Below, in pieces: positions 25,679 to 33,941 of a stretch of 60,749 bases of DNA. The stretch is from Paenibacillus spiritus (GTDB taxonomy: Bacteria; Bacillota; Bacilli; Paenibacillales; Paenibacillaceae), in assembly GCF_008710135.1 (NCBI RefSeq), contig NZ_VYKK01000027.1, positions 1 to 60,749 of the forward strand, given 5' to 3'. The notes under the pieces were generated by a model. That model did no database searches. It was given only the letters and a program-made list of their open reading frames with translations, and was not told the DNA's origin. The position numbers were made by a program, and so were the translations under genes. The first letter of the stretch is position 1. Each line of letters begins with the position of its first letter.

Positions 25679-26680
25679 CTATCCGCCGATTTGCGACATC
25701 CGCCGCGCGGTCGGCGTGCGGCTCTGATCCTTGCCGGCCAGGGCCAGCGCCATTTCATGGCTGAGCGGCTTGCCGGCCAGCGCGGTGCGGAACAGGGCGC
25801 GGACCGCTTCCGGATCGGAGGCGAGCGGGCGGACGTGGTATTCGTCCGACCAGTACAGACAGGCCTTGATATGGCCGTCGGCGGTAAGGCGCAGCCGGTT
25901 GCAGCCCTCGCAGAAGTGCTCGCTGACCGGGTGAATCAGGCCGAAGGTTCCGGCCGCACCCGGGACGCGGAGATCCTGCGAGGGGCCGCCCCCGGCGGGA
26001 GCTTCGGCCGCTTCGGCCGCCCAGCCGGCATCCCGGCAGGCCTGGGCGACGCGCTCCAGCGGAAGATAAGTCTGCCGCCAGGCATCGGAGGCTTCGCCGA
26101 TCGGCATATATTCGATGAACCGCACATGCAGCGGGCGGTCCAGCGTCAGCGAGATGAAGTCGGCGATCTCGTCATCGTTGATGCCCTTCATCAGCACGAC
26201 GTTCAGCTTGATCGGGGCAAGGCCGGCGGCCTGGGCCGCTTCAATCCCCTTCAGCACCCGGGCGACATCGCCGCCCCGGGTAATCCGGGCGAAGCGGTCG
26301 GGCCGGAGCGAATCCAGGCTGATATTGACGCGGGCGAGCCCGGCTTCCTTCAGTGCGGCCGCCTTGCCGGGGAGCAGCAGGCCGTTCGTCGTCAGCGACA
26401 GCTCCAGGCCGCTGTCTATGCCGGCCAGCATGGCGACCAGCCGCTCCAGTCCGGGCCGCACAAGCGGCTCGCCGCCGGTGAGGCGGATTTTGCGGAGGCC
26501 GGCCGGTACGAGGGCGCGCACGACGGCGGCGATCTCGTCATCGTTCATGATCTGCTCGGAGGGCTGGAATGTCATGCCCTCGGCGGGCATACAATATATG
26601 CAGCGAAGGTTGCAGCGGTCAGTCACAGAGATGCGCATATAGTCGTGTACCCGGCCGAATGAATCTGTCAGCGCGTCCAT
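25679..26680 (-). CDS. moaA: GTP 3',8-cyclase, molybdenum cofactor biosynthesis
   Basis: A 333-residue radical SAM enzyme for the first step of molybdopterin synthesis. The SAM cluster cysteines are 23, 27 and 30 in RCNLRCIYC. RKIRLTGGEPLVRPGLERLV is typical, and the second cluster sits at FCEGCNRLRLTADGHIKACL. It ends RRMSQIGG, where the terminal Gly-Gly is functionally required in the family. It is divergent from the TorD-type chaperone gene. Other moa/moe genes are not in this window. Confidence 0.95.
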   Translation of the reverse strand: MDALTDSFGRVHDYMRISVTDRCNLRCIYCMPAEGMTFQPSEQIMNDDEIAAVVRALVPAGLRKIRLTGGEPLVRPGLERLVAMLAGIDSGLELSLTTNGLLLPGKAAALKEAGLARVNISLDSLRPDRFARITRGGDVARVLKGIEAAQAAGLAPIKLNVVLMKGINDDEIADFISLTLDRPLHVRFIEYMPIGEASDAWRQTYLPLERVAQACRDAGWAAEAAEAPAGGGPSQDLRVPGAAGTFGLIHPVSEHFCEGCNRLRLTADGHIKACLYWSDEYHVRPLASDPEAVRALFRTALAGKPLSHEMALALAGKDQSRTPTARRMSQIGG

Positions 26681-27052
26681 GTCAGGTCCTCCCTCGTCTG
26701 CTGCCGGGCGTTGTCTGCCATCCCGGTTGGTTGGTACAAATTTTAATCTCTTCGCGCAGGGCCGTCAATGCGGAGCGCCGTTTTTCATCGTCATGCACAA
26801 TACGGGCGTTGGAGGCTGGAAGAAGGAGAATTTGACAGTCCTGCGACAAATGAAAGCGTTTTGCCATAGAATAGCCATGAAAAGCGCTTACATTACCGTT
26901 TATAATGAAAACAGGAACAGGCGGTTCCCTAATTCCGCGCTGTTTCGTACAGATGACCGGCGGGCTTAAGGTCCGGCAAGCGATATGGAATGGGGTACGG
27001 AAGCTCGCGGGCCTCCCGCAACCGCCGGGTACACACAAGGAGGAAACCAATC
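26681..27052. other. 372-base divergent intergenic region between moaA and the TorD-type gene
   Basis: Besides the moaA start region it contains a TATAAT (26902-26907) pointing right, the structured leader at 26947-27032 and the ribosome binding site AAGGAGG before the TorD-type gene. The open frames across it look non-coding. Confidence 0.5.
26947..27032 (+). promoter_or_regulatory. Structured mRNA leader, possible molybdenum/tungsten cofactor riboswitch
   Basis: GTAC (26947-26950) and ACCGGCGG (26956-26963) pair with CCGCCGGGT-AC (27022-27032), closing a domain of about 85 nt. Inside is a GCGGG/CCCGC hairpin (27007-27019). The paired 3' strand ends five bases before the ribosome binding site, so the fold could hide it. 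The downstream gene encodes a molybdoenzyme chaperone and the upstream divergent gene is moaA, which fits Moco sensing. The class assignment is a guess. Confidence 0.45.
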
Positions 27053-27748
27053 ATGACTTCACGGAATGCCCCTTCACTTGTTGTGCCGGATGCCTGCGAA
27101 CGCTGGCTGGAAGGCAGAGGTTCCCTGTATCAGCTGTATGCGGAATTTCTCGGCCGGAGACCGAAGCTCTCCATGATCGCCGAATGGAGCCTCGACCGGC
27201 GGATCGGAGCGCTTCTGGACGGATTGGACAGCGGCCGGGAGCTGAGAAGCTGCCTGTACACCCGGAATGCGGGCGATCTGCCCGGCATTTGGGAGCGCGA
27301 GGCCCAGGAGTACGACCGTCTGACTAGCCTCCGGGCAGCCGGACTGGCGGCGGCCCGGGAATCGGAGCTGCGCGGCGAGAAAGAGGATTTCTGCAATGTG
27401 CTCTCCGGCATCTATGCCGAATCGGGCATTGTATTCAAGAAATGCGGCGCTGAAGCCGATGACCATATTGCGATTGAGCTGGAATTCATGAGTATTCTCC
27501 ATGAAGAAATGATGTTTAACAGCTTCTCGGTACGAAGCGCTCTGGAACGGCTGGAGACCCAGGAGAAGTTCCTGGAGGAGCACCTGCTGCTGTGGGCGCC
27601 CGGCTTCTGCGCCAAGCTGACCGCTGCAACGGAGAGTCCGCTGTACCGGGGCCTGGCCCGTCTGCTGGAAGAATTTCTGCCTTATGATCTGGAAATGCTG
27701 CGCTCCTGGAGAGCGGCGCTGGAAGCGGGTTCGGCCGCTCTGGTCTGA
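27053..27748 (+). CDS. TorD/DmsD-family molybdoenzyme chaperone
   Basis: A 231-residue, all-helical cytosolic protein of the TorD/NarJ redox-chaperone group. Supporting features are the start GRGSLYQLYAEFLGRRPKLS, an EFMSILHEEMMFNS helix and the HLLLWAPGFCAKLTAATESP block, which is the family's hallmark. Such chaperones hold a molybdoenzyme precursor until cofactor insertion. No oxidoreductase partner lies in the window. AAGGAGGAAACC precedes the ATG. A terminator follows. Confidence 0.85.
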   Translation: MTSRNAPSLVVPDACERWLEGRGSLYQLYAEFLGRRPKLSMIAEWSLDRRIGALLDGLDSGRELRSCLYTRNAGDLPGIWEREAQEYDRLTSLRAAGLAAARESELRGEKEDFCNVLSGIYAESGIVFKKCGAEADDHIAIELEFMSILHEEMMFNSFSVRSALERLETQEKFLEEHLLLWAPGFCAKLTAATESPLYRGLARLLEEFLPYDLEMLRSWRAALEAGSAALV

Positions 27749-27782
27749 CGGCTGTCCCGCCGCGTATCCGGGAACGAACGAT

Positions 27783-27817
27783 AACGGCAGGGCCCTTGGA
27801 GGCTCTGCCGTTTGTTT
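27783..27817 (+). terminator. Terminator after the TorD-type gene
   Basis: AACGGCAG (27783-27790) plus GGCC pair with GGCTCTGCCGTT (to 27812), then GTTTG. Two mismatched positions. Confidence 0.7.
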
Positions 27818-27869
27818 GCGTTCGGCTTTCGGGTCTATAATGGAGGGAATAGGGGAGAGGGGGATGAGA

Positions 27870-29510
27870 ATGGGACTGTATGTCGGTCTGGATATTGGGA
27901 CGACCAGCACCAAGGTTTTTGCTTACGATGAACAAGGGAATATACGCGGAAGCGGACAGTCCGGGTATTCGCTGCTGGTGCCTGAGCCCGGGAGAGCGGA
28001 GCAGCGTCCGGACGATATCGTCCGGGCGGTGACCGAAGCGTTCCGGTTGGCCAAAATCGCCTCTGGCGCCAAGGCCGGCGACATCGCGGCCGTTGGGGTC
28101 AGCACCGCCATGCACTCCTTGATGGCGGTCGACGGCGACGGCCATCCCCTGACGCCGCTTGTGACCTGGGCGGATAACCGCAGCGCCCCCCAGATCGGGG
28201 AGCTGAAGCGCCGGGGGCTGGACCAGCGGCTGTATGAGCTGACGGGAACGCCGGTGCATCCGATGTCTCCGCTCGGGAAGCTGCTGTGGTGGCGGGAGAA
28301 CCAGCCGGAGATGTTCGCGAAGGCGGCCAAATTCATCTCCATTAAAGAATACGTATTCCATCGCTTCTTCGGCACGTATGCGCTCGATATCTCGCTCGCT
28401 GCGGCCACGGGGCTGCTGCGGGTGGAAGGCGACGACTGGTGCGAGGAAGCGCTGGAGATTGCGGGCGTCGGCCGGGAGCGGCTCGGCGAATTGATGCCGG
28501 TCACCCAAGTGCTTAGGGGAATGCGCCCGGAAGCCGCGGAGCGCTGCGGCCTGCTGCCGGAGACGCCGTGGATTGTGGGAGGCAGCGACGGCGCGCTGGC
28601 CAATATCGGCTCCGGCGCGGCGGATTACCGCAGCACGGCGGTCACGATCGGGACCAGCGGAGCCGTGCGGCGCTTCGCCCCGAAGCCGGTAACGGACCCG
28701 CAGGGACGCACCTTCTGCTACGCCTTCGGCCAGGACCGCTGGCTGATCGGCGGACCGACGAACAACGGCGGAATTGCGCTGCGGTGGTTCAAGGAGCAGT
28801 TCATGCCGCCGGAACCGCCGGCAGGCGCCGGATCGGGCGCCGGACTTCCGGCCCAGGACCGCAGACAGCACCGGGGACGGCAGCGGAGCGGTCCGGTGCG
28901 AACCCAGGCTGCGCCGTCGGTCAGCCGCGGCTCGTTCGATGAGCTGATCGAGCAGGCGCTGAGCGTTCCTCCCGGTGCGGAGGGGCTGCTCTTCCTGCCG
29001 TACCTGAGCGGCGAGCGCGCGCCGCACTGGGACCCCAGCGCCCGCGGCGTGTTCGCCGGAGCGGGGCTGCACCATGAGCGCCGGCATTTTGCCCGGGCGG
29101 TGCTGGAAGGCGTCCTGCTGGCCGTCGACAGCGTCACCTCGGCGCTCGCCGAGCTGGCAGGGCCGCCGGAGCGGCTGCTGGCTTCGGGCGGCTTCGCGGC
29201 TTCGCCGGGCTGGACCGGCCTGCTGGCCGATATTTCCGGTGTCCGCATTGATGTGCCGGACACCTATGAAGCTTCCGCCCGGGGCGCGGCCATTCTGGCG
29301 ATGCTGGGCATGGGCGCGATCACCTCGTTGGACGAGCTGGGTGGCGAACTGCCGATATTGCGCAGCCATCTGCCCGATGAACGGAGACGGGCTGTCTATG
29401 AGCGGGTCAAGCCGGTGTTCCGCCGGCTGTATGACCGGCTGGAGCCCGTCTTTCCGGAGCTGGCCGCGCTGCAGACGGCGCCGGATGCGCAGCGTCCGGC
29501 ACGCGGATAG
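27870..29510 (+). CDS. FGGY-family carbohydrate kinase, gluconokinase-like
   Basis: A 546-residue sugar kinase. N-terminal ATPase motif YVGLDIGTTSTKVFAYDE; substrate region VGVSTAMHSLMAVDGDGHPL and TWADNRSAPQI; C-terminal FGGY signature around GLLFLPYLSGERAPHWDPSA and ASGGFAASPGW. The pattern is nearest to gluconate kinases of the family, but xylulose or another sugar cannot be excluded. Residues of about 312-352 are an Arg/Gly/Ala-rich insert absent from usual members. I chose ATG 27870, as the GGGAGAGGGGG tract is then properly spaced. Confidence 0.85.
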   Translation: MGLYVGLDIGTTSTKVFAYDEQGNIRGSGQSGYSLLVPEPGRAEQRPDDIVRAVTEAFRLAKIASGAKAGDIAAVGVSTAMHSLMAVDGDGHPLTPLVTWADNRSAPQIGELKRRGLDQRLYELTGTPVHPMSPLGKLLWWRENQPEMFAKAAKFISIKEYVFHRFFGTYALDISLAAATGLLRVEGDDWCEEALEIAGVGRERLGELMPVTQVLRGMRPEAAERCGLLPETPWIVGGSDGALANIGSGAADYRSTAVTIGTSGAVRRFAPKPVTDPQGRTFCYAFGQDRWLIGGPTNNGGIALRWFKEQFMPPEPPAGAGSGAGLPAQDRRQHRGRQRSGPVRTQAAPSVSRGSFDELIEQALSVPPGAEGLLFLPYLSGERAPHWDPSARGVFAGAGLHHERRHFARAVLEGVLLAVDSVTSALAELAGPPERLLASGGFAASPGWTGLLADISGVRIDVPDTYEASARGAAILAMLGMGAITSLDELGGELPILRSHLPDERRRAVYERVKPVFRRLYDRLEPVFPELAALQTAPDAQRPARG

Positions 29511-29515
29511 AGTTC

Positions 29516-29553
29516 AAAAAAGCCAACCCCGAATGATAAGGGGTTGGCTTTTT
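29516..29553. terminator. Bidirectional terminator between the kinase and RND genes
   Basis: AAAAAGCCAACCCC and GGGGTTGGCTTTTT form a 14-bp perfect stem around an 8-9 base loop, serving the two convergent genes. Confidence 0.93.
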
Positions 29554-29602
29554 GAGTTCCGGTTCTCCGGCCGAAGGTTCAGAACCGGCGGCCGGGCGGT
29601 AA

Positions 29603-32600
29603 TTATTCTTCTGTAGTCTTGCGGCGGAACTTCATCAGGAACTCGTAGACGATCGGGACGATCACCAGCGTCAGCAGCGTCGAGCTGACGAGGCCGCCGA
29701 TAACCGTTACGCCGAGACCCTTGGAGATGATGCCTGCGCTGTTCTCAAGCCCGGTAACCAGCGGCAGCAGCGCGCCGATGGTCGCAAGCGCCGTCATCAG
29801 AATCGGCCGCAGACGGGTGCCGCCGGCTTCCAGAAGCGCTTCGCGGGTCGACAGACCTTCGCGCTCCTTGTGGATGACGCGGTCAATGAGCACGATGGCG
29901 TTCGTGACGACAATCCCGATCAGCATCAGTGCGCCCATGAGCGCCGAGACGTTCAGCGTCTCGCCTGCGATCAGCAGCGCCACGAGCGCGCCGATGACCG
30001 TGAACGGCAGCGAGAACAGGATGGCGAACGGCGCCAGCGCCCCGCCGAAGGTGACCACGAGGACGAAGTACACGATGGCGATGGCTGCCAGCATGGCAAT
30101 GCCGAGCTGGCCGAACGTCTCGTTGATCTGTTCGGTCACGCCGCCGTAAGTGACGGTAACGCCGTCCGGAAGCTCCAGCTTGTCGATCTCATCCTGTACC
30201 TTGCCGGAGGCGCTGTTGACGTCGCTGGACAGGATATCGGCCGTGACGCTGACCGTCATCTTGCCGTTCAGACGGGTGATGGAGTCCGGGGAAGTGCCTT
30301 CCTCCACCTTGGCTACGTCGCCGATCCGGACCGGAATGCCCAGCGGGGACGTCAGCGTAGCATCTTCCATCTGGTCGATGCTGGTGTAGGTGGTGGCGTC
30401 GGTGTCGATATAGACGTTGTAGTTCTTGCCGTCCACCTTCACTTCCGTCAGGACCGGACGGGTGCCCGCAGGAGCGAGCTTCATCGCAATCTGTCCGGCC
30501 GTCAGACCGAGCGAGCTGAGCTTCTGCTGGTCGGCGACGATGGTGTACTGCCCGTAGGACTCGGACAGGCTCGTCTCGGCGTCCTTGAAGTTCTTCGTGT
30601 CTTTCTGGACGATGCCGAGAATCTGGTCGGCCACCGGCTTGATGTCCTCCAGCGAATCGCCGAAGATGTTGACGGTCAGCGACGAGCCGCCCAGACCGCC
30701 TCCGGACATGCCGGACATGTCGCCCCAGGTGCCGTCCGGCACGCTCTCGGTCAGGCCTTCGACCAGCTTCTCCTTCACCTTGTCAAAATCAGGCGTATTG
30801 CTGTCATATTCGATGTAGAACAATCCGCTGTTCCCTCCGCCGAAGCCGAACATGCCGCCTCCGCCGATGGAATACTGCATCTGGCTGACATGGTCCTGGG
30901 CCAGAATGTACTTCTCGGCCTTCAGCCCTTCTTCCTTGACGTCCTCCAGCGTCTGTCCGGCCTTCGGAGAGAAGGTCAGGATCACGTTCTTCTCTTCCTG
31001 GGAGGGCAGGAAGCTGACGCCGATCGGCTTGATAAGGAAGAGGCTCCCCACCAGCAGCAGCACGGCTGCGCCGAAGGTAATCAGCTTGTGGTTCAGCGTC
31101 CAGTTCAGAATCTTGCTGTAGCCGCCGGCCAGACGGCCCGGCTTCTCTTCATGGTTCCGCTTGTTCTTCAGACCCTTGCGGAACAGCGAGTGGGCCATCG
31201 CCGGCACGAGCGTGATGGCAACCAGCAGCGACGCCAGCAGCGAGAAGACCATCGTCAGCGCGAACGGCAGGAACAGTTCGCCGACCATGCCGCTGACAAA
31301 GGCGAGCGGCAGGAAGACCGCGATGGTGACGATCGTCGAAGACATAATCGGCACGAACATTTCCCGCGTGGCTGCGCTGATGAGCTCGCGGCCGCGGAGC
31401 TTCTCGCCGGAGAGCGTGAGGCGGCGGTAGATGTTCTCGATGACGACAATCGAGTCGTCGACGACGCGGCCGATGGCAACGGTCATGGCGCCGAGCGTCA
31501 TCATGTTCAGGGTGATGTCCATCTGGCGCAGACAGAGCATGGCGATCAGCAGCGACAGCGGAATCGAGATGATCGAGATCAGCGTCGAGCGCAGATTGCG
31601 CAGGAAGATCAGAATGATGATGACGGCGAACAGGGCGCCGAAGGCGGCCTTGGACAGCATGGTGTTGACCGAATCCTGGATTGGCTTGCCCTGGTCGAGC
31701 AGAATATCCAGGTTAATATCCTTGAATTGGCCTTTCAGCTTGTCGATCTCCGACTTGACGTCGTTGACGACTTCGACCGTATTGGCGTCGTTATCCTTCA
31801 CGATCTGGATGCCGATGGATTCCTTGCCGTTGGTGCGGGAGACGGATTCGGACTGGCCGATAACCTGAATGTCGGCGAGGTCGCCCAGCTTGACCGTGGG
31901 CAGGCTGAAGCCGGCAGGCGTCTGTCCGGCGGCAGAACCGGCTCCGGCATTGGCGGCCCCGGCGGCGGCTCCGGCATTGCCGGAAGCGCTGGCAGCTCCG
32001 GCGGCAGAACCCGCGCCCGAACCGGCAGCGGCACCCGATCCCGCGCCCTGCGGGATAATCGGAATGGCGACATTCTTGAGGTCATCGACGGTGACAATGT
32101 TGCCGTCGATCACGACCGCCTTCTGCGACTCGTCCAGGGTGAACAGGCCGAGCGGTGCATGAACCGACGAGCCCTGGATGATGCCCTTGACCGTATCTTC
32201 GGTCAGGCCGTACTGCTTCAGCTTGTCGGGATGGAACTTCAGGTTGACTTCCTTGACGTACTGGCCCGAGATCTGCACAGAAGCAACGCCGCCCAGGTCT
32301 TCCAGCGCCGGGCCAATGTCGTTCTCGGCGATTCGCGTCAGGCTCTCCAGATTCTGCGATCCGTTGGACGACAGGCTCAGGGAGATGACCGGCAGCGAGC
32401 TCAGGCTGAACCGGGTGATGGTTGGCTTCTGGGCGCCGTCCGGCAGCTTCACATCGTTGATCGCCTCGCGTACGGCGGCGGTGGCGTTGTCCAGGTTCGC
32501 GCCGTAGTCGAATTCAATGGTGACATTGGAGGCATTCTCCATCGAAGTGGAGTTGATGTTCTTGATGCCGTCCACATTGCGCAGCCGCTGCTCCATCGGC

Positions 32601-32797
32601 TTGCTGATGTCGTTGACGACGCCCTCGGGCGCGGCCCCCGGGTAGACGGTGGTGACGTTCAGAAAGGGAATGCTGATGTTCGGCAGCGTCTCCTGCTTCA
32701 TCGTCAGGGCGCTGTACATGCCCCCGAATACGACGATGATCGTCAGGAGCCAGACGGCGAACTTGTTCTTCAGGGAAAACTGGATCAGGCTCTTCAT
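29603..32797 (-). CDS. RND-family efflux transporter, SwrC/AcrB type
   Basis: A 1064-residue inner-membrane pump with the RND duplicated layout: a start helix (FSLKNKFAVWLLTIIVVFGG), large extracytoplasmic loops, and the transmembrane core with GRVVDDSIVVIENIYRRL. The duplicated C-terminal half ends with TNAIVLIDRVIHKEREG and ILMTALATIGALLPL. It is comparable to Bacillus SwrC/YerP. A run of about 50 Ala/Gly residues interrupts the first large loop near residues 250-298. It is co-transcribed behind its likely TetR repressor, with a 25-base gap. No membrane-fusion protein gene is adjacent. Confidence 0.93.
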   Translation of the reverse strand: MKSLIQFSLKNKFAVWLLTIIVVFGGMYSALTMKQETLPNISIPFLNVTTVYPGAAPEGVVNDISKPMEQRLRNVDGIKNINSTSMENASNVTIEFDYGANLDNATAAVREAINDVKLPDGAQKPTITRFSLSSLPVISLSLSSNGSQNLESLTRIAENDIGPALEDLGGVASVQISGQYVKEVNLKFHPDKLKQYGLTEDTVKGIIQGSSVHAPLGLFTLDESQKAVVIDGNIVTVDDLKNVAIPIIPQGAGSGAAAGSGAGSAAGAASASGNAGAAAGAANAGAGSAAGQTPAGFSLPTVKLGDLADIQVIGQSESVSRTNGKESIGIQIVKDNDANTVEVVNDVKSEIDKLKGQFKDINLDILLDQGKPIQDSVNTMLSKAAFGALFAVIIILIFLRNLRSTLISIISIPLSLLIAMLCLRQMDITLNMMTLGAMTVAIGRVVDDSIVVIENIYRRLTLSGEKLRGRELISAATREMFVPIMSSTIVTIAVFLPLAFVSGMVGELFLPFALTMVFSLLASLLVAITLVPAMAHSLFRKGLKNKRNHEEKPGRLAGGYSKILNWTLNHKLITFGAAVLLLVGSLFLIKPIGVSFLPSQEEKNVILTFSPKAGQTLEDVKEEGLKAEKYILAQDHVSQMQYSIGGGGMFGFGGGNSGLFYIEYDSNTPDFDKVKEKLVEGLTESVPDGTWGDMSGMSGGGLGGSSLTVNIFGDSLEDIKPVADQILGIVQKDTKNFKDAETSLSESYGQYTIVADQQKLSSLGLTAGQIAMKLAPAGTRPVLTEVKVDGKNYNVYIDTDATTYTSIDQMEDATLTSPLGIPVRIGDVAKVEEGTSPDSITRLNGKMTVSVTADILSSDVNSASGKVQDEIDKLELPDGVTVTYGGVTEQINETFGQLGIAMLAAIAIVYFVLVVTFGGALAPFAILFSLPFTVIGALVALLIAGETLNVSALMGALMLIGIVVTNAIVLIDRVIHKEREGLSTREALLEAGGTRLRPILMTALATIGALLPLVTGLENSAGIISKGLGVTVIGGLVSSTLLTLVIVPIVYEFLMKFRRKTTEE

Positions 32798-32822
32798 AAA
32801 GTAAGGTAGTCTCTCCTTCTCT

Positions 32823-33734
32823 CTAATTTCGGTTCAGGTGTTCGAGATAAGCGGTCAACAGCGCCTCCAGCTCTCCGCAGGCTTCGGCAAGCGCCGGGTG
32901 CCCCGTCAGGTTGGACAGCATGCCGTTAATGACGGCTCTTCTCGGCAGGGGAAGGCGAACCTCTTCCTCCAGCACGGACAGCGACACCTCGATGTCCTCG
33001 CGCTCGCCCGCCTGAAAACTGTCGCTCGCAGCGGCGAGTTCCCGAAGCCGGCGGATGAGCTGAAGCGGATGCCGGAACGGGGGCTCTCCGCAGGAGATCA
33101 GTTCGGCCAGGCGGGAAGCCGACAGCAGCGGCTCGGCCTTTCCCTCGATCAGACCGGCCGCCACCATATCCAGCAGCCGGATGAAATGGTCGGCAATGGC
33201 GGGTACTTTCAGCGGAGAGAAGGGGTGGAACAGCGCCCGCACATAGGCGCCGACCATGCCGTCGGCGAACAGCCAGAGATCGCCCGAGTAGGGGGCAATT
33301 CCCGGTCCGTAGATCTCGCTAAGCCGCTTCCCGAACCAGGCAATCAGCGTCGGCTGCAAGTGGCGCATCCATTCGGCGGGCTTCTTGTCCCGTGTGCTCC
33401 CAACCCATTCCTGCACCTGGCGGAGCAGGAACTCCCGCAGCTCGTACAGGTGGTGAAGCAGAATCTCGATCTGCTCGCGCAGCTTCTCTCTCGGCGTCCG
33501 GCCGGGCGCGTGGTCCGCAGCCAGCAGAGGTCTGCTGATCAGCCGGAAGCAGTAGAGGAAGATGCTCTCTTCAAGCTCTTCCTTTGATTTAAAGGACAGA
33601 TACAGGCTTCCCTTGGAGATGCCGCAGCGCTCGGCGATATCCTGCATGGAGGTCGATCCGGGTCCCTTGTCGGCATACAGCTCCATGGCGGCCTTGATAA
33701 TCTGTGTTTTTTTGTCGGCGGTTCGGTCGGCCAA
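32823..33734 (-). CDS. TetR-family regulator of the RND pump
   Basis: A 303-residue protein. The N-terminal helix-turn-helix is TSMQDIAERCGISKGSLYLS with FKSKEELEESIF, and the long C-terminal part is a helical ligand-binding domain. It is longer than usual TetR members (about 200 residues). The TTG start follows AAAGGAG by 11 bases. It precedes the RND gene in one transcript and has a palindromic site at its promoter, so autoregulation is likely. Confidence 0.9.
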   Translation of the reverse strand: MADRTADKKTQIIKAAMELYADKGPGSTSMQDIAERCGISKGSLYLSFKSKEELEESIFLYCFRLISRPLLAADHAPGRTPREKLREQIEILLHHLYELREFLLRQVQEWVGSTRDKKPAEWMRHLQPTLIAWFGKRLSEIYGPGIAPYSGDLWLFADGMVGAYVRALFHPFSPLKVPAIADHFIRLLDMVAAGLIEGKAEPLLSASRLAELISCGEPPFRHPLQLIRRLRELAAASDSFQAGEREDIEVSLSVLEEEVRLPLPRRAVINGMLSNLTGHPALAEACGELEALLTAYLEHLNRN

Positions 33735-33794
33735 TACGCTTAAGACTCCTTTCCCTGCACGGTAATCCGGCAGTCTGACTATCCGGTTCTCTGA

Positions 33795-33820
33795 TTGACT
33801 GATTGGTCAAACCGATTATA
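33795..33820 (-). promoter_or_regulatory. TetR-type operator and promoter -10
   Basis: TTGACTGATTGGTCAA (33795-33810) matches the TGACYRATYRGTCA palindrome of many TetR operators. TATAAT on the minus strand (33820-33815) lies just upstream, so a bound repressor would cover the transcription start of the tetR-RND operon. Confidence 0.75.
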
Positions 33821-33941
33821 GTACAGATGGCCGGAGAATACAAATTCAGCGGTTCCTTTCAGAAATCAATGGGAAGAATGGACAGGATCATGTACAATGT
33901 AGAGTGGGCCCACAGCGACTTTTATGTAAAGGTAGGTAATC

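Noticed and set aside
29870..32809. A 979-codon plus-strand frame opposite the RND pump
   Set aside because: Asp/Gln/Arg-rich nonsense translation; the minus-strand RND protein is complete and well conserved.
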